From positions 992,001 through 1,056,000 of the forward strand of contig JAPEUQ010000015.1 of NCBI GenBank assembly GCA_027946365.1: DNA of 64,000 nt, given 5' to 3'. Positions 1 to 11,990 of the stretch are shown here, piece by piece; position 1 is the first letter of the stretch; the number at the start of each line of letters is the position of its first letter. The notes under the pieces were generated by a model. That model had not been told where the DNA came from, did no database searches, and was given only the letters and a program-made list of their open reading frames with translations. This stretch comes from Kalmusia sp. IMI 367209. Its lineage: Eukaryota > Ascomycota > Dothideomycetes > Pleosporales > Didymosphaeriaceae. The translations under genes were made by a program, and so were the position numbers.

Positions 1-2493
1 CCCTGAACGTCCCGAACAATAGGCGACGACAAATATCTCACACCAACAGCATGCAATTCCAAGCTGACGTAGCGGAGGAAAGTCGCTCCACGGACATTGT
101 GAGAGGCGTTGACCGGATCTTCACCAGCACCGCCAACCTCTCAGGAGAAGCTATTGTTGATTTTGTTAAAGCGCTTACTCAAGTCAGCTGGCAGGAGATT
201 CAGTCCTCTGGCCAAAGTGAGTCACCCCGTACGTACAGCTTGCAGAAACTCGTCGAGATCAGCGGCTACAACATGAACCGTGTCCGATTCGAATGGACGA
301 ACATTTGGCAGATCCTAGGTGCGCATTTCAATGACGTCGGCTGTCACACCAATACCAATGTCGTTTACTTTGCTCTCAATTCACTGCGACAGTTATCAAT
401 GAGGTTCATGGAAATCGAAGAACTCCCTGGTTTCAAGTTCCAAAAAGACTTTCTGAAACCTTTTGAGCACATCATCAGCAATGCTACCGTTGTTTCAGTC
501 AAAGACATGGTGCTGCGATGTCTTATCCAAATGATACAAGCACGAGGAGAAAACATTCGTTCTGGTTGGAAGACTATGTTTGGAGTTTTTACTGTGGCTG
601 CAAAGGAGCCTTACGGTAAGCCCCGTGCGTATACTTGTAGTTGTAAATGACTAACTCTGGGCAGAGGGCATCGTCAACCTTGCTTTCGAAAATGTCTCGC
701 AGGTTTACAATACACGCTTCGGTGTTGTGATCTCGCAAGGCGCATTCGCAGATCTAATTGTGTGCCTCACCGAATTCTCTAAAAATTATAAGTTCCAGAA
801 GAAGTCTTTGCAGGCAATTGAACTTCTCAAGTCATCGGTACCAAAGATGTTGAGGACACCTGAGTGTTCGCTGTCGGCTCGGGCCGGGTTTGTGAAAGAG
901 ACCGACAAAGGCTCATCGATACCTAAGCAACCGACTCGACAAACCCAGGAAGAGCAGTTCTGGTTCCCTGTACTGTTCGCTTTTCACGATGTCCTTATGA
1001 CTGGTGAAGATCTGGAAGTACGGTCAAGAGCACTGAGCTATCTTTTTGAAACCTTGATTACCTACGGCGGTGATTTCCCTCAAAATTTCTGGGACATGCT
1101 CTGGCGGCAGCTGCTCTACCCTATATTCATGGTTTTGAAGTCAAAATCCGAGATGTCGAAAGTTTTGAATCACGAGGAACTATCCGTCTGGCTTTCCACC
1201 ACGATGATCCAGGCTTTGCGAAACATGATTAGGCTTTTCACCCACTTTTTCGAGTCCTTGGAGTACATGCTCGAAAGGTTTCTTGACCTTCTGGCACTCT
1301 GCATCTGCCAAGAGAACGATACCCTTGCCCGGATCGGCAGCAACTGTCTACAGCAACTGATTTTGCAGAATGTACAAAAGTTTACGCCGAAACATTGGAA
1401 TCAGATTGTCAAGGCTTTTGTGGACCTCTTTGTACGGACCGAGGCGACAGCGTTAATGTCCGCCGCCACGGCGGGCACCCCATCACAAGCACAGACTCCC
1501 AACGAGTCTAACGGAACCTCTAACGAGAAGACTCCTACGGCAAGTGTTCCTCCACAGGAGTTATCGTTGCAAACTCCTAGTGAAGAGGAGGCGCCCAGAG
1601 ACAACGCCCTAGGGATCAATGGCCTCAATAGCCCACGCCGTCCTTCTGTAGTAACGAACGATTCATCAAGTACACTTGCCGCAGAGCAACAGCGTATGCC
1701 ATCTCCTCTACCAAAGCGACAGACGCAGGAGCTTGAGGATTACCGGCCTGATGACCAAGACCTCCAGCAACCGCCCGTAGTTGTTACTGCTGCTCGTAGG
1801 CGCTTTTTCAACCAAATCATCACTAAATGTGTGCTTCAACTCCTCATGATCGAAACTGTGCAAGAGCTTTTCACGAACGACGCGGTCTACGAAAAGATAC
1901 CCTCTGGTGAACTGCTCCGCCTCATGGCTGTCTTGAAGAAGTCTTACCACTTCGCCAAACGATTTAACGCGGACCGTGATCTCCGCACACGTTTGTTCCG
2001 CGAAGGCTTCATGAAGCAGCCACCCAACCTCCTCAAACAAGAATCCGGTTCCGCATCTGTATACGTGAGTATTCTGTTTAGAATGTACCACGACACGTCA
2101 ACCGACCGCGCCGCCTCCCGCGCCGACACTGAGGTAGCGCTTATCCCACTCTGCGAAGACATCATCGCTTCGTATATTGAGCTCGACGAGGAGACGCAGC
2201 AGAGAAACATTGTCACTTGGCGACCAGTCGTCGTCAATGTACTCGACGGTTACGGCGGTTTCCCCCCTGGCGAGTTTGAGAAACATATCGGCACCTTTGC
2301 GCCACTTGTTGTGGGGCTACTAGGTACGGAGATGGCGAGTGATATTCAGCGGGCGGTACAGGCGCTCGTGATGCGTATTTTCGAAGCAAAGTTAGGCACA
2401 GAGAGAGTTCAACTCATGACGCCTGTTCCGCGCAGTCCTAGAGGGAGCTTTGGAAGTCCGAAGCTGGATCGCAAGGCCAGCCGGGGAAGGTAA
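1..2493 (+). CDS. sec7: Sec7-family Arf guanine-nucleotide exchange factor, C-terminal part (5' truncated by window edge)
   Basis: Large Arf-GEF of the trans-Golgi (Sec7/BIG family); it activates Arf GTPases for vesicle budding. The frame is open from base 3 with no stop before the first internal ATG, so the gene begins outside the window and the catalytic Sec7 domain is not present here. What is seen is the helical HDS region after the Sec7 domain: a conserved FKFQKDFLKPFEHI segment near residue 140, then VVSVKDMVLRC, SGWKTMFGVF and NVSQVYNTRFG. One intron, 616-664 (49 bp), lies between the GWKTMFGVF block and the NTRFG block. About 813 residues are visible. A Ser/Pro/Glu-rich linker (around 1450-1760) separates two helical blocks, and the tail ends in basic serine-rich residues. 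The family call is firm from the motifs; the start is unknown. Confidence 0.93.
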
Positions 2494-2847
2494 AAGTGGA
2501 TAATTTTTAGTTTCATTTTCCCATTACATCATCCCATGCCTCTTCAGGAGCCATGGGAGGAGTCAGCATTTAGAAGGAATTTTTTCTGTTATTTGTTGTA
2601 GCGGTATTCCGTGGTTTCCCTGCTATATGTACTGGATCAGCGGCACAACTGTGTCGCAAAAGATAGTGGATTGTATATCGCTAGAGGAGCATCGGGTAGG
2701 AAGTCATCTCTGGGCTTTTGTATATTATCAAGAGAGATGGGCCCTGACGTATGGTGTAGGGTGTACGATGCGACAAATTGTACACTTGATACACTTCTGC
2801 CCTATTCTGACCTTCGTACCCTACTAGTCTTTCGCTAGGTTACAGAT
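2494..2847. other. Convergent 3' intergenic region
   Basis: It lies between the stop of the Sec7 gene and the stop of the minus-strand zinc-finger gene, so it should hold both 3' untranslated regions. Short open frames here have no recognisable product. I see nothing else. Confidence 0.6.
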
Positions 2848-4817
2848 CTAAAGGCTAGCCACCACGGCAGCAAGCATCATACTCAGCCCATCTATCTCAG
2901 CATACCACTGGCTCAGAACTTCATCGACAGCACTGGCATTTGAATTACCGTGATTGTTTCCTTTACCACCCATGCTGCCGAGCTTGGCTATAATGAAATC
3001 GCCCATCGTCTCGATACGAAGTGGAGGATGCATAGTAGCCTCTCGCATGCGCTGGCGCGTTGCAGCTGCCTGGTACTCGCGCTCCCATTCCCAGCTTGTG
3101 CGTGCTTCCCAGAGGGCTTTGCTGCTTGGGAGGGAGTGTAAGTGCGGATTGAAGATTGGGTCGGAGGCGGGGCTTCCGATAATGAGGGCTAAGAGGAAGC
3201 ATGTTATGGATATTCTACCGTTCACAGTCAGTCTAAATACGACAAAGCAACGAGAAGTCTTCAGGGATGCTTGAATTGTACCACATACCTGCGACGTGTT
3301 TCTTCGCAGATCCATTCTTCCCACGTTGGCCGTGTGGCGCGGGTACGGCAGGGGCTGAAAGTGCCACCTATGAGTCGGGAACATCGCAGGGAAAGTTTCT
3401 AGAGTTCTGATGTCATTACAACGTTTCATGTGATTGATGTGGGCATGAGGGGATGGGGCCTTGTACCTCCATTGTTCTGACCATGTCCGCGTCAATGTTG
3501 AAGTGTTCTTTTCCGGAGACGGTGACGCGCATCAAGCCGTAGAGTATGATAGACTGCAGCGCGGCTATAGATTCGCCTGGCGAAAAGTTTTCCATCTAGA
3601 CGATTGGTAGGTCAGCAAAATCTCTAAGATTCTTCGAGACGGGAGTGTGCAGGAGTAGATAGCGCATAATGAATGCTTGAACATGGGACCTAGTGCTGTA
3701 GTCTGTTGTGTGTTATCAAATTTGCGAACTTACCTGCGCAATAATATGTTGGTGCTCACTATCAATCACCCGCCACATGAAATCATCTTTACCGTTATTG
3801 TAAGACCGCGACGAAAGGAGACGCGCAACGTTGATACACGCCACCAACGGCTTTAGCGGTGTGAGTTCCCGATTCGGCTCGCTCAAAGATTGACCCGCAT
3901 CGTATATTCGACCGTCGAAATGCAGGCCACAGCCGAGCGGATGGATGAAAGGTGGTAGATTGCTATGATGTGTAATCATACGTGGGTACGAGCTTACGAC
4001 AGAGAGAATAAATTGTCGACAGCCGTTCGAGAGGAAATTCGGGGGCCGTAGTGGTCTACTCACGGTAGATGAGCGAGGAGCAGAACTGTGAGAGGCATCT
4101 TGGGGGATATGAGAGTTGGTGGAAGATTCCGGGGTATAGGCTAATTGACCTTGTATAAGCCCATAGCCTTGATCTGGTATTGTCGCGAAATTCTGTGGCA
4201 CGGACAGGTATGATGGTGGAAAATAATGTGGACTTGGTATTGCATCTCGATGCGAATCTCGAATTCGTGGTGCTGAATGACCAAAGTTCTCAATGTCAGG
4301 TATCTCGTCCAGTAAGATGTTGCTCAGGTGATCCGCATTCCCTAGAAGATGATAATTCTCACGTCTAGCTTCGTGATGGATATCAGCGCTTTGACTATTC
4401 GAACTGATAATCGTAGGGAGAGCGGAGCTGAGATCAGAAGACACTATGTTACTGGTCCGGTTCGAGGTCGAGGCTACAGCTTGATTCTTGCCATAGAAGC
4501 ATGTAAGCCGTCTGTCGGTACAACGGGAACAAGGGGATTTGAAATCGCATTTGCTCTTGCTCGTCCGGCACGAATGACAAGCTTTTGGCCGGGTCTGCCG
4601 ACGTTGTGCGGCACGACGTCTGCAGTATTGCATGTGTCGAGTGCATGAAGTCTCTGTTGTTTGTCAGACGTTCAAGTTGGTCTAGCGTCGGCAAGTTTGG
4701 GCGAGAGAGACGTCGCTGGCCTGCATTACCTTGACTAAAAGGCTTCGTACATAGGGAGCAGAAGTATAGTGGCCCAGGAATGGAAACCATGGGTCCTTGC
4801 ACTTCTTCGCTACCCAT
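2848..4817 (-). CDS. Fungal transcription factor with CCHC finger plus Zn2Cys6 cluster
   Basis: DNA-binding regulator of about 537 residues. After joining exon 1 across intron 4654-4729, residues 20-40 form a C-x2-C-x12-H-x3-C finger, followed by a basic stretch and a canonical Zn2Cys6 cluster (Cys 55, 58, 65, 71, 74, 81, in the CHSCRTSKSKC context). The C-terminal half has the fungal regulator middle-homology signature TWEEWICEETRRR and a hydrophobic ISITCFLLALIIG block. Introns inferred: 4654-4729, 3596-3733, 3399-3466 and 3215-3288; all have GT/AG ends and keep frame. The 138-bp intron 3596-3733 is the least certain, because it also holds an open stretch. ATG at 4817 is the first in frame. 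The gene is divergent from the oxidoreductase across a 460-bp promoter, so it may control its neighbours. The class of target genes is not evident from the sequence. Confidence 0.85.
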
Positions 4818-5038
4818 TTTGTGTTCAATTCGCCTCTGTTACAATCAGAAGCATATCACTTCCGAGCTCGCCAGGCATTGATGAGCAACAAATGCGTGAG
4901 AGACAAGCTTTCGACGATTTAGCTGTAGGTTCTGTACGGACTTACGACGTGGGATGCAAGAGCCTGAGCATATCGGGTGTGTAAAGGTACATTAGCTGAC
5001 AAAGCACAATTGTCCAAAAGGGGCAAGACCAATTCCTT

Positions 5039-5066
5039 CCGGCCAATTTCGCCGGCCAAGTTGGCC
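5039..5066. promoter_or_regulatory. GGCCAA palindrome cluster in divergent promoter
   Basis: Two CCGGCCAA copies sit 13 bp apart (5039 and 5052). The second runs into the perfect odd palindrome GGCCAAGTTGGCC (5054-5066). CCGG half sites in inverted or everted arrangement are typical targets of Zn2Cys6 dimers. The position between a Zn2Cys6 gene and its divergent neighbour supports an operator role, which is inferred. Confidence 0.45.
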
Positions 5067-5165
5067 GAGACAGCATCACCACGTAATTTCACCGCCGAAA
5101 AGCCAATTACGGGTGCAAAGAATAATATGCTCCGGATTCAATTTTTGGTAGCGATGATCAAGGTG

Positions 5166-5171
5166 TATAAA
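5166..5171 (+). promoter_or_regulatory. TATA box of the MDR oxidoreductase gene
   Basis: TATAAA lies about 107 bases upstream of the ATG at 5278, within the 460-bp divergent promoter. The spacing allows a short 5' leader. No other core element was recognised. Confidence 0.45.
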
Positions 5172-5277
5172 GACTATGATATTAGATGATGGTTCTGCAG
5201 TCAACATCACACTGCAATCTGATCAAGCAACACCTCGAGAACGTGGGATTCACCCAACTTAGTCTTTCAATCATACG

Positions 5278-6450
5278 ATGTCAAGCCAAGCTAAAAATCT
5301 TGCGGCTATTTTACCCGCCATTGCTACCGACCTTGTTGTCGAAGAGCGTCCGGTTCCAACTCCTGGTGCAGATGAAGTGCTAGTCCGGAACCACTTCATC
5401 GCGGTCAATCCTATTGATTGGAAACGCCAGGCGTGGGGTTTCATGATTCCTTCCTATCCTACCATTCTGGGCGCTGGTACGTAATTGACTGGGGTCGTGA
5501 GCTTTCACCTTCATGCATTTCTGGGGGAACTAATGGTTCTGCAGACGTGAGCGGCGTCATTGAAACAGTGGGCTCAAATGTCACTAATTTCAAGCCTGGT
5601 GATCGCGTATTTGGTTGTGGAGATAGCTTTGTTACCCAAAAGGCGGACAACGCTTCTTTCCAGAGCTACACCATCGTCCGAGAGACCTCGACTTTGAAGT
5701 TGCCGGCGAATATCAGTCTTGAGCAGGGCGCCACGCTTGGCACGGGTGTTGTAAGTATCGCATTATAATATCGATTTCATTTCTGGATACGAACAGCCAG
5801 CTGACGGCACTTTTTAGTTCACCGCGTATTTGATGCTATTCCACGTCCTTGGGTTACCTCAACCTAAGTCTACTACTACGGCACCGGACAGCACGGTGCT
5901 TGTCTGGGGAGGCGCTTCCATCGTCGGTAACTTTGCTATACAATTTGCTCGCTTGGCAGGCCTGCATGTATATGCCACAGCTAGTAAACAGAATCATGAG
6001 TATCTGCGTTCCCTTGGCGCTAGTGCGCTCTTCGACTACCACTCGTCAACCATTGTCAAAGACATCGTGACCGCGACCGAGAAAGAAGGAAAGCAGATCG
6101 CTTACGTCGTCGATGCTATCTCGGAGCTCACAACATTGGGTCCAGCTATAGACATCCTCTCCAAGTCGACAGCTGCCGTCAGGAAAATTGTGCACACTCT
6201 ACCCTGGCCAGAAGATCTTGCTAAACCGGCGGCCATCGAAGCGGAACCGGTACACGGTGAAGATGTGTGGAAACATCTCACAGAACTATCCGCTAAGCTC
6301 CTGCACGAAGATCTTCCAAAGTGGCTTGAGAGTGGTGCTGTTGTACCAACTCCCTTCCGTGTGGTTGAGGGTGGTGTTGGGAAACTTCAGGACGCATTGA
6401 ATGAGCTCAAAGCGGGTGTGAGTAACCAGAAATTGCTGGTGAAAGTGTAG
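5278..6450 (+). CDS. Zinc-less medium-chain dehydrogenase/reductase (quinone/enoyl reductase, ToxD-like group)
   Basis: NADPH-dependent oxidoreductase of the MDR superfamily, about 345 residues, the usual length. The N-terminal GroES-like fold shows VEERPVPTPGADEVLV and NPIDWKRQ, then DVSGVIETVGSNV and FKPGDRVFG. The Rossmann half has VLVWGGASIVGNFAIQFARLAG, where the family cofactor motif is G-x-S/A-x-V-G, followed by SLGASALFDY. The structural zinc cysteines and catalytic zinc ligands of alcohol dehydrogenases are absent, which places it with the quinone and trans-enoyl reductase group. Introns 5477-5544 and 5751-5817 restore the frame across GAG|DVSG and GTGV|FTAY. Such enzymes act alone or as partner enoyl reductases of polyketide synthases; no synthase is present in this window. 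Substrate unknown. Confidence 0.88.
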
Positions 6451-6573
6451 CGAACATGCTCCTTGGAACGCTGCAGACAGTACAAGCGATGGAACGTACC
6501 AAAATATAGTCGAAAACTAAGTCATTCGTTGCAATTCCTTTCCCTATGTGCTTCTGATATTTCTTCTCCAACA

Positions 6574-8317
6574 TCATATTCCGTCAGACTCCCTCTTACT
6601 AGGCGCAACTTCCAATCGATCTACACCGACGTCTTTTTCTACACTGCTGCACTCTAATTTCTTCCTTCGCTCTGCTTCAAGCTCGTTAATCGGTAGAGGC
6701 TTCTTCCTGATTTGCGCCCATACCACTTGATGCATCGGGTTCATGAATAGTGCATCCATGTCTTCAAGCGTAACACCCTTAGTCTCCGGAACAAAGAGGA
6801 ACGACCAGACACCCATGCAAAGCAATATAGACGCGAAGAAAAAATAGGCTCCATATCCAAGATCTGAGATCATATACGGTGTGCTGCGTGCAATGATGAA
6901 CGAGCCGAGCCACGTATCCGCGGTCGTCAGCGAGACGCACAGCATACGAATATCAAGCGGGAAGATTTCGGACGCGTATGTCCAGGTAATTCCCTGCCAT
7001 GTTGCACATATGATGAAAGCATTGACGTAAACGCATACCATGGCAAGGTAGCCCCAACCGTCGCGAGTAACATCACCTCGGGCAGCGGCGGCAGCTGGAT
7101 CTGCACGCATCACGTAGCCACCTATGTACCACATGGGTATACAACCTAGAGCGGCGCCCCAGATGAGCCCTTTGCGGCGACCAACTTTCTCGATAACAAT
7201 CACTGTGAAGGTGATCATGCCGAGTGTTTTCGCAATGCCGTAGAAGCCAGTAGAAAACAATTTGAGCGAGGTGCCGGGAATCCCTAGCGTCTCAAAGATG
7301 CGAGGAGCATAATAAGTAATAATGTTCACCTGATTTGAATTAGTGGTTGTAGTCACTTAAGGGATAATACGTTCTTACTCCTGTAAATGACTGCAGAAAC
7401 ATTAGAGCTAGCCCAATTCCCATGCGATTACGGGTTCCCTTTTGGAATAGCTTCTTGAACTGCGCAGATTTACTGAGGTGATTCGTACTGCGTTCTTCAA
7501 CCTGTGCCCGAATTTCACCCATCTCACGCTGGATATAGGGATCAGACGATGGCAAGCCGCGCAATGTGGTCAAGATGCTCTCTGCTCCATCAAAATCGTC
7601 ACCTCTTGCAAGCCAGCGTGGCGATTCCGGACACCAGATCATGCCCAGAACGAGCATTACTCCCGGAAAAAGTTGCAATGCCAGGGGTATGATCCATTGT
7701 GCCTTGTTGTTCACATTGATGGTTCGATCGGTTGCGTAGTTGATCCAGAAGCCAAGCATCCCGCCACCTTGTGAAGCAATCTCAAAGATGCCAACAAGGC
7801 GACCTCGAATCGATGGAGGCGCAACTTCAGCAATGTAAACAGGGACAGTGAGTGATGATGCACCGATGCCTAAGCCCGCAATTGCTCGTCCACCATAAAT
7901 CAGGTTAAGATTGCCTTGTGCAGCTGTCATGAGCGTGCCGCCTAGCAAGAATACCAGACCGGCAATCATGACAGTCTTTCTGCGACCAATCTTCTCGGCG
8001 ATGGGAAAGGTCAGCAGAGCGCCAAAGAAGCACCCAGCCTGGAATGTCGATACAATATTGGCTTGGATAGTATCGCGCGTCGATTTCGATACGTCTGCCC
8101 ATCCAAAGTCCCTAATAAAGGAGTTCAGTGCCATTGTACCTCCTATGACAGCCGTGTCGTAGCCCACTGTGACACTGTTAACAGGTGTAGAATACGTCAA
8201 AAAATCCCACATACTCGCTAACGCAGACATCGAAGCTACCAGTGCAATTAGATGTATGCGCCAATTGCGCACCTCAGGTGGATCCTGCGTCCCATCCGCA
8301 TGAATATTCCAGCCCAT
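6574..8317 (-). CDS. MFS sugar/quinate-type transporter
   Basis: Proton-coupled solute carrier of the sugar-porter family (12 transmembrane segments), about 548 residues. The N terminus reads like quinate permeases (WNIHADGTQDPPEVRNWR). It carries the family marks GYDTAVIGG in helix 1, EKIGRRK in loop 2-3, AGLGIGASS, PESPRWLARG, the second KVGRRK repeat and a C-terminal PETKGVTLEDMD. Two introns are needed. 8167-8214 is 48 bp, a multiple of three with no stop, so a naive reading keeps 16 extra residues; its removal restores the conserved SALAMGYDTAVIGG. 7330-7378 joins FTG to VNIITYYAP. The gene is convergent with the MDR reductase, about 120 bp from its stop. Together with the finger protein it may form a small catabolic cluster; the transported compound is not determined. 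Confidence 0.92.
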
Positions 8318-10531
8318 ATTGACAAAATGATGGTGCTCTCAGATATGAAGCTAATAACCTCGAAGCTGTTTGGGGGTCTCCCGCGTGGGCCAGTCGTCCC
8401 AACAAATATCCCACAGGGCACCGAAGGCCAGGTGGGGTCGCTTATCGTTTTCCATATCGACCATATATATGTCTTCGACGTGCGAATATGGCACTGCAGG
8501 GTGAAATGCTCACGCGGGCGCATATGTTTGCTCACACCTGCTGTTTCCGGGTAGTTATCCAACGTATCTGGGGATAATGACTTGGCGAGAGGTTTGGCAG
8601 GCTTGGTGTCGTCTTCCCCATAGGCAGAGGCTAGTAAACAATTCTGGGCAGGCCGTCCATTTCTACTTGGCAGAGGATGAAGGCGGGGAAGTGCAGTGAC
8701 GTGTGCGGGGAAGGAACCAAGCTAGTGCGACGGCACGTGCACCCCTTTTTCGACCTCATACTTCGGGGGTCGTTCGCTGGGATCCGCTGTTGCATTGTAC
8801 AAACTCATTCACTCTATTCTTCCAACCATTCAGATGTCAGATAAAGGGTTTCCTCAGAGCTCATAGTATCGCCATTTCCTGTTTTCTAGCCCTGTATCCA
8901 CTTGTAGAGATCACCCATCGCTGTGTTCCGTAGCACAAAAGCAATCAAGCTCTTAGCGAAGCAGCAAAAGGTGCGATATTTCCACTGTGCGTCTGACACT
9001 ACCAGCGATCCCGCGTGCTTATGGCCTCCGACTGGTGCCTCCTTTATATTGATTGTCGTCTACTGGCTAAAGACAGAGCAATAGCATGATAGAGGAGACT
9101 TAGTGCAGATGAATCAATTCAAGTGCTCGGCATCGCCATATTCCAATATAAACCCCTCAACCTCACTCCCCAGATTTTTTCGTCTATCTCCATACCTTCT
9201 GATGCTTCACCATGGCTGTAAACCGGTAATATTTGACGCATCTTAGAAAACATCCCCACGACTCCCAAAGTTTCTTTTGGGGGCATTTTAGCAGGCACCC
9301 GACGCGCAGACCTCTCGCAGGAATATTAATGCTCCGGCTTCTTGACGAGTCCTTCCAAGTATCGAGTATAGACGGGTGCGTTAGAATACGCTGCGGCACA
9401 TTGATTAGATTGCCTTGGACAAGGAGATCAATAATTCTTGTAGGTATGAGTCTCGTTTGAGCGCCAACTCTTCGTGCTTGGCGTTAGTCATCACCGATGC
9501 TATGGGTGATCCGTAGTACCTCCAAGACCGAATTGCGAAGATTGTGTGTAAATGTTTTCTGGTGCATGATCCGGCTGTATAAAAAAATAGATAATTCGGG
9601 TCATAAAAGGTTGATAATGTGGCTTAGTCTTTAATTTCATCTTCGTCTTCAGTCTTGTCATGGTTCAAGGTCATGATGGCAGATTCATAAAGAGCTTGGT
9701 CAATGTGGGAAACTGTATAACTTCCCACGAGATTAGATACTTGTCGTCGGATCTGATTCTACCCTGCCCGTCGCACCGCTTGAGCGAAGACTTCTGTGCA
9801 ATCCAATATTTCAACAATTACCCATGCCGTACACCTTGCTCCTTCGCAAATCTCCCTCAACAACAGCAAGACCTGGAGAGGGAGCCATTATTGATATATT
9901 GTTACTGTGAGAGGTGTGATTCTTCTCTCGCAAAAAGCTTCGACCTAACAAAATACATTTGCAACTGATTGTCAGATGTATACGAATATTCATGGGTGTA
10001 CATACGAGCAAGCGGGGAACTAACGTGTAAGTGGATTTCGCAAAAGTCATGGGTGATACTAAAATTACTACCTCACATTCAATGTTACAGTGGATATACT
10101 TTCATCAAACGTACCAGCAGTCGAGATGCTTCTATCGAAGCTTATGAAAGGGGCGTTGAATAAAGCTACCAATTCTCCGCGCCTTTCCGTCGTCGTTGAG
10201 AACCCTTTCTAAAAGGAGTATCCTAATGACCGTAATGAAGATCAAAATCTCTAACGTCGTTCTCGAATACAGCCTTCCTGTTGGGATTTCCATCAACATA
10301 CTATAACCTCGAATCCCGAAGATAGACCTGACATGAGCAGTTTGGATCGAACCGAACCAGCAAGTAAACGAAAAGAAAGTCTCCGCCGTGTTCTGAAAGC
10401 CATCATTTCTTGATGACTCATCACGCTCCGGACCGCCAATGTGGTCTTCTGGTCGACAACCACCTTACCAAAAGCACAATGTAAGCACTATCCAATCTTC
10501 TTTCATGAACATGATTATGCGAATCACTTAC
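8318..10531. other. Gene-poor intergenic region upstream of the MFS transporter
   Basis: It holds the promoter of the transporter on its left side. A TATA-like run (TATAAAAAAA, 9578-9587) precedes a 102-codon plus-strand frame at 9660-9968, but that frame resembles nothing known and is not called. No RNA gene or repeat was recognised. Confidence 0.5.
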
Positions 10532-10765
10532 CGATGGAACGACATTTCGTACCAGACTGAAAGTTGACCCTATCAGCTCCAAAGAAGAGTATAGTCATAC
10601 AGTCTCCAGTGACATCCAGCTGTACGGTGTGTTTGTCGTCTGGGCATGCATCGCCTATCTTGTTATACCGGCATTAAGACCTCCGACTTCGGCATTAATT
10701 GCTGTTCGAATGCTGGTGGTGACCGTCGCGAGGACAACGGTGGTAAGGAAGAGCTTAAGCTGCAT
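10532..10765 (-). pseudogene. Small secreted protein candidate, apparently frame-broken
   Basis: From ATG 10765 the frame reads MQLKLFLTTVVLATVTTS, a good signal-peptide-like start (basic n-region, hydrophobic core), then stops with TAG after 36 codons. One base out of phase, a second stretch (10658 down to 10532) encodes IGDACPDDKHTVQLDV, TGDCMTILFFGADRV and KCRSIG, with three cysteines, and ends at a canonical GTAAGTG donor (10525-10531). An intron that would join the two frames is not visible: the gap is too short for these introns. The simplest reading is a decayed effector-like secreted protein or a one-base sequence error. A downstream exon beyond acceptor 10471 stays open for about 100 codons but is not recognisable. 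The family is unknown; confidence is low. Confidence 0.35.
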
Positions 10766-11990
10766 GATAGTTTGGTGATGATAGACAGACGAAGGTTGTA
10801 TCGATGAGAAAGGATTTCAAGTTAATGTTCTGTTGATTATGTTTGATAGTGAAGAGCAACAGTCTAAGTAATGGGTGTGTCTTTACATACTTAGACCAGG
10901 CCGAATGCGGAGGCCACTGCGCCGACTTGGTGTAATACTGATGCTACTCCTAACGTAGGCTCACCGAAATAGTTGCTTAGTGTATTTGTGTTAGCAGTGT
11001 GCCTTAGAAGTTGTGTAAAGAACACCGCACTGTAATTGATCTTGTGTGGAAAGGTGAAGAGGCCTCGGGCGTTCTCTGACATGAAGCTACACTGAAATCC
11101 TTTCGTGTCACTACAAACAAGATCTTTTGTAAGCTATAATCGGAGAACATATTGTATAGTTTCAGTCGCTTGGTATCGTTATTGATACCTTGTTGTCGTA
11201 CTGAACGATATCTATTGTCGCACTGTTTTTTTACACCGCTTGATTCCTTTGAACCATAAATGAAATGTTATTATTGCATTAAGATACATCTCGTCACCTA
11301 CCATTCTCTACCAGTGACTTTTGGCTTGCCTGTTCGCTAGACAGTCCGGTTCATGTTGAAAGAATCCCAGAATTAATTCAAAAATGCTTTCTCTATAGCC
11401 TTCCATGCATACACCTTCAAGCCAGCTCACTAAGAAATATTCAGTCACATCCTGGCTTTCCGAAACCTTGAACCCCGAGTAGATCAGACATCATCTGTGA
11501 TTCAAGACATATCATCACTAATATTGAGTCCACAATTAGCACTATTTTCGAGGCTTTTCATGGATCAGCGAGAGGACTAAATGTTTCCTCATGACGCAAA
11601 GCCCTAAAACCAACGCGTGGCGGCATCCACGAAATGTTCCGGTACACACAGACGCAAGAAACACAAAGCGAGATGTTTTTTTACATCAAGGCCCTCTGAA
11701 TAGCACCCATAGAGCTCCTGTTTCATTGTCAATAAGTCTCTCATGAAATGAAACGAGGGCTTAAGGCGCCCATGGTGCCTGGAAAAGCCTGGACGTAAAA
11801 GGTGCCCGCACAATGATATCCCCCATTAGTCGCACGCATGACCTACGATATGGGGAAAGAAGAGATTCTATTAGCGATCGATATATTACACCTTCGCTTT
11901 CGCGTCTATTTTCGACCAAAGTCAACGCTATGCACAACCATTTCAACCATCACCAAAAGGATACATTCTAAAAGTCGCGGTAGCCCCTCA
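10766..11990. other. Intergenic region downstream of spf1
   Basis: AT-rich sequence between the secreted-protein candidate and the 3' end of spf1. Small open frames (for example 10891-11082, minus) carry no recognisable motif. The right-hand part should hold the spf1 3' untranslated region. Confidence 0.5.

Noticed and set aside
5854..6042. Open frames antisense to or out of phase with the MDR gene
   Set aside because: Shadows of the coding frame; the sense frame has full family motifs.
9660..9968. 102-codon frame behind a TATA-like run
   Set aside because: No signal peptide, motif or splice partner; a TATA-like run alone is weak evidence.
10891..11082. 63-codon minus-strand frame near spf1
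   Set aside because: No recognisable motif and no partner exon; its length is expected by chance.
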